Below, one piece after another: positions 6,078 through 8,887 of a stretch of 8,887 nucleotides of DNA (position 1 is its first letter; every line of letters begins with the position of its first letter). The position numbers and the translations under genes were made by a program. This DNA is from RUG023 sp900315435 (lineage in GTDB: Bacteria > Spirochaetota > Spirochaetia > Sphaerochaetales > Sphaerochaetaceae). The notes below the pieces were generated by a model. The model saw only the letters and a list, made by a program, of their open reading frames with translations, did not search any database and was not told the origin of the DNA. Where the stretch lies: assembly GCA_902788205.1 (NCBI GenBank), contig CADAJJ010000066.1, forward strand, positions 1 through 8,887, read 5' to 3'.

Positions 6078-7136
6078 ATGCAGGACGCTGGTCTGGTCTG
6101 TTCGTTGAAGGCGAATTACCCGAATTTCAAATTGGACACGGAATTCTCCGTCAGGAAAGGGGAGCTGGTCTGCATCATCGGACCCTCTGGTTGCGGCAAG
6201 AGCACTACGCTGAGCATCCTCAGCGGTTTGCTTGACGGCGATACAGGCACCAGCATCATCCTGGATGGCAACGACATCACCCATCTTGCCCCGGAAAAAC
6301 GCCAAGTGGCCCTGGTCTTTCAGGACTACGCGATTTTCCCGCAGATGAACGTGCAGGACAACATCGCCTATCCCTTGAAACTGCAGAAGGTCCCCCGCAA
6401 GGAGCGGACGGCCAAGATCAGCGCTTGGCTTGACCTGGTCTCCCTTTCCGGCTTCCAGAAGCGCAAGCCGAGCCAGCTTTCGGGTGGGGAGCGCCAGCGC
6501 GTCGCCTTGGCGCGCGCCCTGGCAAGCCAGCCCAAGCTGCTGTTGCTTGACGAGCCCCTCTCCGCGTTGGACACCAAGCTGCGCAGACATCTGCGCGAGG
6601 AAATCCGAAGAATCCACGACGAGACCGGCGTGACGATGGTCTATGTGACCCACGACCAGGAAGAGGCCATGGCAATCGCGGACAGGATCATCGTGATGAA
6701 CCAAGGACATATCGAGCAGATGGGTGATCCCGAGGAACTGTACCACCACCCCCAAACGCTATTCACCGCCACCTTCATGGGCGACGGCACGACGATGCCC
6801 TATTCCATCATCGCCGAAACGTTGAAGAGCGAGGGAAACTCCTACGTCCGTTTCGCGCCAAAACAAGGAGAACAGGTGATTTTCTTCCGTCCCGAGCAGG
6901 TCACCGTCCAGGACGACAGCGACCTCCCCTTCCCTGAATACCTTCCCCACCTGGAATTCCAAGATGCCAAGCTGGTGTCCTGCATCTTCCAAGGCGCGGT
7001 CTTCGAGGCGGTGTTCCAGTGGCATACATACCGGATTGGAGCCATCGTAAAAAAACGCCCCAAGCAGGACTATGCCACGCTTGGGGTACGTCTGGTGGAT
7101 ATCCGGCAGTTCCTCGATGGCGAGGCAATCCGCTGA
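6078..7136 (+). CDS. ABC transporter ATP-binding protein with TOBE-like C-terminus, probable partner of ThiBP
   Basis: A 352-residue ATPase with every expected motif: Walker A GPSGCGKST (35-43), Q-loop Gln82 in VFQDYAIFPQ, signature LSGGERQR (134-141), Walker B LLLLDEP (154-160), D-loop SALD and switch His192 in VTHDQEEAM. After about residue 235 comes a C-terminal domain containing FFRPEQV (269-275), the hallmark of TOBE-type regulatory domains in FbpC/PotA/MalK-like subunits. Classical ThiQ is only about 215-235 residues and lacks this domain. Start at 6078 is backed by GGAGAGGA seven bases upstream. It stands alone, divergent from nnr and convergent with the 70-residue gene, with no permease or binding protein beside it. 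ThiBP upstream lacks an ATPase, so pairing is the natural guess. It could instead serve another or several importers, and I therefore withhold the thiQ symbol. Confidence 0.9.
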   Translation: MQDAGLVCSLKANYPNFKLDTEFSVRKGELVCIIGPSGCGKSTTLSILSGLLDGDTGTSIILDGNDITHLAPEKRQVALVFQDYAIFPQMNVQDNIAYPLKLQKVPRKERTAKISAWLDLVSLSGFQKRKPSQLSGGERQRVALARALASQPKLLLLDEPLSALDTKLRRHLREEIRRIHDETGVTMVYVTHDQEEAMAIADRIIVMNQGHIEQMGDPEELYHHPQTLFTATFMGDGTTMPYSIIAETLKSEGNSYVRFAPKQGEQVIFFRPEQVTVQDDSDLPFPEYLPHLEFQDAKLVSCIFQGAVFEAVFQWHTYRIGAIVKKRPKQDYATLGVRLVDIRQFLDGEAIR

Positions 7137-7154
7137 CAATCCGGGAGGAAGGAC

Positions 7155-7367
7155 TCACGCCTCCAGACCACAGATGTCGTCGATGTCGGCGTCATCGATT
7201 CCTACATCGTGCACGCCGTGCATCAGCATTTCCGCCTGGTCGAAACAGACATCGATACCCTGCGCATGGAGATTGCGAACTACCTGCTGCGGGTTCTTCA
7301 TGCGGCTGATATAGGCAACCTTGCTCCGGGTGCCAATGTGAAACAAATTCAAAATATTCCTAAACAT
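7155..7367 (-). CDS. hypothetical 70-residue protein
   Basis: I do not recognise this protein. I start it at the ATG of 7367, preceded by AAGAGG with a 9-base gap; the frame also has a TTG nine codons earlier, which is less likely. The N-terminal 37 residues are basic (FHIGTRSKVAYISRMK). The C-terminus is acidic, with the run GVHDVGIDDADIDDICGLE, and there are two Cys residues. The strongly charged halves and small size would suit a regulatory or binding protein, but no motif proves this. It converges with the ABC gene with 18 bp between stops. The opposite strand over the same stretch is also open for about 65 codons, in the ABC gene's frame after its stop, with GC-rich third positions, but it lacks a convincing start. 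Which strand is coding is therefore not fully settled. Confidence 0.45.
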   Translation of the reverse strand: MFRNILNLFHIGTRSKVAYISRMKNPQQVVRNLHAQGIDVCFDQAEMLMHGVHDVGIDDADIDDICGLEA

Positions 7368-7637
7368 ATATGATAACCTCTTACGTGCAAGCAAAAAACA
7401 ACTGACAAAAATACACTTCGGGAAGCACTCTCAAGTGTCCGATTCACCCAAATCACCTAATGACGTTATTGGTTGTCTTGCGGTGGAGGTTCGTGGATGT
7501 TACCACGACTAAACCAAATAGGGGACTTCTTGTCGGTAACCCCAATATAGGCAAAGAGGGAGCGGAAACAGCATGCGTGCCGCTCGCTCCAGAGAATGAA
7601 TTTCCTTGCCCTCATAGTGGGATATACCTCTTCAGTT
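7368..7637 (-). promoter_or_regulatory. candidate long structured 5' leader or small RNA
   Basis: Reading leftward from the promoter at 7644-7672, about 230 nt of predicted RNA comes before a terminator-like hairpin, then a ribosome site and the 70-residue gene. Pairings found by eye are: GGCAAGGA (7610-7603) with TCTTTGCC (7557-7550), nesting GGAGCG (7590-7585) with CGCTCC (7564-7559); GGGG (7543-7540) with CCCC (7524-7521); and GGTT plus CGTGG (7515-7503) with CCACG plus AACC (7496-7488) around TAACAT. It does not match any riboswitch, tmRNA, 6S, SRP or RNase P core that I can recall. Promoter, structured RNA, terminator and small gene in this order would fit an attenuator-type leader or a stand-alone small RNA. 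Confidence 0.3.
7407..7438 (-). terminator. terminator-like hairpin upstream of the 70-residue gene
   Basis: On the minus strand ACACTT (7438-7433) pairs with AAGTGT (7418-7413) across a 14-base loop. One A and then five T follow (7411-7407). The stem is short and AT-rich, so it would be a weak terminator. It sits 40 bases before the start of the small gene, the position expected for an attenuator, or for the 3' end of a small RNA. Confidence 0.4.
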
Positions 7638-7643
7638 GTTCAT

Positions 7644-7672
7644 ATAATAACACCAATTCCCGTTATTGTAAA
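7644..7672 (-). promoter_or_regulatory. sigma70-type promoter reading leftward
   Basis: On the minus strand TTTACA (7672-7667, 5/6 match) and TATTAT (7649-7644, 5/6) are separated by exactly 17 bp; predicted start about 7637. There is no gene immediately downstream. The first start codon with a ribosome site is that of the 70-residue gene 270 bases on, implying a long leader or a small RNA. A perfect TATAAT also occurs on the plus strand at 7643-7648 but has no -35 partner. Confidence 0.55.
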
Positions 7673-7686
7673 GTATTATCCATGTC

Positions 7687-7706
7687 CAGGAAGCCTAGGC
7701 ACCCTG
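7687..7706. repeat. 20-bp imperfect palindrome, operator-like
   Basis: CAGG-AA-GCCTAGGC-AC-CCTG is symmetric about 7696/7697, with eight of ten pairs matching and a perfect 8-bp core GCCTAGGC. Relative to the leftward promoter at 7644-7672 it covers about -50 to -69, a place where activators commonly bind. It could equally be chance or an RNA hairpin. Confidence 0.35.
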
Positions 7707-7918
7707 ACTCTATTCCCTGAAACACGCCCAAGACAACCATTTTCAAAGGCGAAAACCACCCTGTACGAAGAAGTGCGATGGCGCTGAAAATCTTTTGAAC
7801 CATCGTTTGTCGGCCGTCAGAACGAGACAGACCCACTACCCAGACTGTTGGAGAAGAGAGGACCAGAATCTGCAATCGACGGCTATGGAGCCACACCAAG
7901 AACGGAGACAATCCTGGT

Positions 7919-8887
7919 TCAGTCCAGCACCTCTTCCTTCCAGTCCTGAACGGTGTGCCCCGTGGAGCTGAAGGCGATGCCAAGCAGGTGGATCGTCTTC
8001 CCCCGCTCCAGGCGGAACTTGTCGGCATAGTGTTTGTCCTTGATCTGCCTCAATGCTGCCTCGGCACTCTTGTCCGCCTTGAACTCCATCACGTATACAT
8101 GCTCCCCCGCATCCACCGACAGGTCGATCCGCCCCTCGCTCGTCTGGTCCTCCGCCACGACCTTCACCGCCTTCCCGCACAGCAGCATCACCACGTCCAC
8201 CACCTGCGCGAAGTCCGGCTCCTTCTTCCCCGCTCGGTACGGCACCGACGCGAAGATTGCCGTCAGCGTCTGCATGTACCCCTGCGTGTCCCCCTTCCTC
8301 AGGGCAACCACCAGGTTCCGGATCACTACCCCGGATTCCCTCGAGCACCACCGGGTCAGAAGGTTCCGGTAGTAGGCCTCCCGCACTTCCTTGTTCGGAA
8401 AGCGAAGGTAGTACACCCCAAGCTCTTCGTCGTAGCCGCCCATGGTCAGGTACCCCGTCTGCAACAGGAACGCCTGCACCTCGTCCATATCCCCTTCGGC
8501 CTGGCTCAGCTCCGCCACGTCGAACGAGCTGAGCGCGTCGGCGCCCATGCCCTCCTTCAGGTCCTCTGTCACGTCAAGGTCAACCGACTGCGCCATGTCC
8601 ATCACCAGCTTCGAGCTGCCTGTCTCGATCCAGTAGTCGTTGAAATCCTGCCCGCGGCCATTCGAGAAGAACAGGCCCACCGACACCGGGTTGTACACCG
8701 TCTCGCATCCCGGCGCGAACCGGTAGCCGTCGTACATCTCCCTCACCTTCGCAAGGTACGCCTCGCGGCCCATCCCCGTGTCCTTAATCCCCTGTTCGAT
8801 ATAGCCGGCGAAGTTCTCTTCCAGCTCTTTCTGGGTATACCCCAGCATCGTCGCGTACGCAGGCACCAGGCTCAGGTCGTTCAGGTT
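7919..8887 (-). CDS. AAA-ATPase-like / PD-(D/E)XK nuclease family protein, 5' end cut by window
   Basis: The frame is open to the window edge, so about 322 C-terminal residues are visible and the start lies outside; a GTG at 8866 is an internal Val. It opens with NLNDLSLVPAYATMLGYTQ, matching the linker after the ATPase core of AAA-ATPase_like proteins. WYNGY-type features follow: MYDGYRF, then VYNPVSVGLFF. The end is a PD-(D/E)XK domain of the DUF1703/PDDEXK_9 kind: Asp255 in GRIDLSV, then Glu268 and Lys270 in VMEFKAD, then ALRQIKDKHYADK and GIAFSSTGHTVQDW. The catalytic residues appear intact. The Walker A half should lie beyond 8887. Such proteins often occur in many copies per genome, with unknown role; mobile-element or defence links are suggested but unproven. 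Confidence 0.85.
   Translation of the reverse strand, partial: NLNDLSLVPAYATMLGYTQKELEENFAGYIEQGIKDTGMGREAYLAKVREMYDGYRFAPGCETVYNPVSVGLFFSNGRGQDFNDYWIETGSSKLVMDMAQSVDLDVTEDLKEGMGADALSSFDVAELSQAEGDMDEVQAFLLQTGYLTMGGYDEELGVYYLRFPNKEVREAYYRNLLTRWCSRESGVVIRNLVVALRKGDTQGYMQTLTAIFASVPYRAGKKEPDFAQVVDVVMLLCGKAVKVVAEDQTSEGRIDLSVDAGEHVYVMEFKADKSAEAALRQIKDKHYADKFRLERGKTIHLLGIAFSSTGHTVQDWKEEVLD

Larger units (their letters stand above)
7368..7918. other. gene-poor, relatively AT-rich gap
   Basis: About 550 bases between the 70-residue gene and the nuclease gene without a convincing protein-coding gene. Two frames are moderately open (plus 7460-7720, and minus continuing from within the nuclease region to 7663), but neither has a ribosome site and codon third positions are not GC-rich as in the neighbours. 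The part nearest the small gene holds the candidate leader, promoter and palindrome listed separately. In 7710-7918 I see nothing definite, including no intrinsic terminator for the nuclease gene. A decayed remnant of transferred DNA is possible. Confidence 0.5.

Noticed and set aside
7407..7637. tmRNA, 6S RNA, SRP RNA, RNase P RNA or a known riboswitch class in the leader
   Set aside because: The conserved cores that I know for these RNAs are not present; a slight resemblance of GGGCAAGGAAATTC to part of the FMN element is not backed by the rest of that motif.
7460..7720. 86-codon plus-strand open frame
   Set aside because: No ribosome site, third positions not GC-enriched, no recognisable motif, and it runs opposite the better-supported leader and promoter.
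7663..8028. 121-codon minus-strand open frame overlapping the end of the nuclease gene
   Set aside because: Its first third is an out-of-frame reading of the nuclease gene and the rest has no ribosome site or family features.
1..8887. CRISPR arrays, tRNA or rRNA genes, insertion sequences, attachment sites
   Set aside because: No regularly spaced repeats, no tRNA-like cloverleaf with a conserved T-arm, no transposase reading frame and no terminal inverted repeats were seen on either strand.

Overview
The window looks like the chromosome of a fairly GC-rich spirochaete, most plausibly the Sphaerochaeta group. The hint is the mature N-terminus of the binding protein (…LLA | NGTKEES), a style I associate with periplasmic binding proteins of that group; this is a weak taxonomic inference. 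Genes are tightly packed, with ATGA-type overlaps, up to about position 7140. After that comes a more AT-rich, gene-poor stretch, then a truncated nuclease gene. Layout: (1) Positions 1-106 hold the probable tail of an upstream plus-strand gene and a long intrinsic terminator. (2) Positions 238-3733 are a thiamine-uptake operon: a near-consensus promoter, a TPP (thiamine pyrophosphate) riboswitch at the very 5' end of the transcript, thiB (periplasmic binding protein), thiP (fused permease) and, translationally coupled to thiP, a small serine esterase with no obvious place in known thiamine uptake. (3) Positions 3718-5977, minus strand, form a tight three-gene set: a bifunctional NAD(P)HX epimerase/dehydratase (nnr), an unrecognised four-helix membrane protein and a MutT-like Nudix hydrolase. 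Its 3' end overlaps the esterase gene tail to tail. (4) Positions 6078-7136 encode an ABC ATPase with a C-terminal TOBE-like extension. It is probably the energy subunit for ThiBP, but it has its own start region and no TPP riboswitch. (5) Positions 7155-7918 hold a 70-residue orphan protein on the minus strand, preceded by about 270 nt of predicted leader with several hairpins, a terminator-like hairpin, a good sigma70-type promoter and a palindrome upstream of it. (6) Positions 7919-8887 are the 3' two-thirds or so of an AAA-ATPase-like/PD-(D/E)XK nuclease protein, cut by the window edge. Working together: ThiB should capture thiamine or its phosphates in the periplasm, ThiP passes the substrate across the membrane, and the ATPase at 6078 is the likely engine. 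The riboswitch shuts off thiB-thiP-esterase when TPP is plentiful. The minus-strand set between the transporter parts looks like metabolite repair or housecleaning. The two parts I find most interesting are the lid-less esterase inside a TPP-controlled operon and the unexplained structured leader at 7407-7706.
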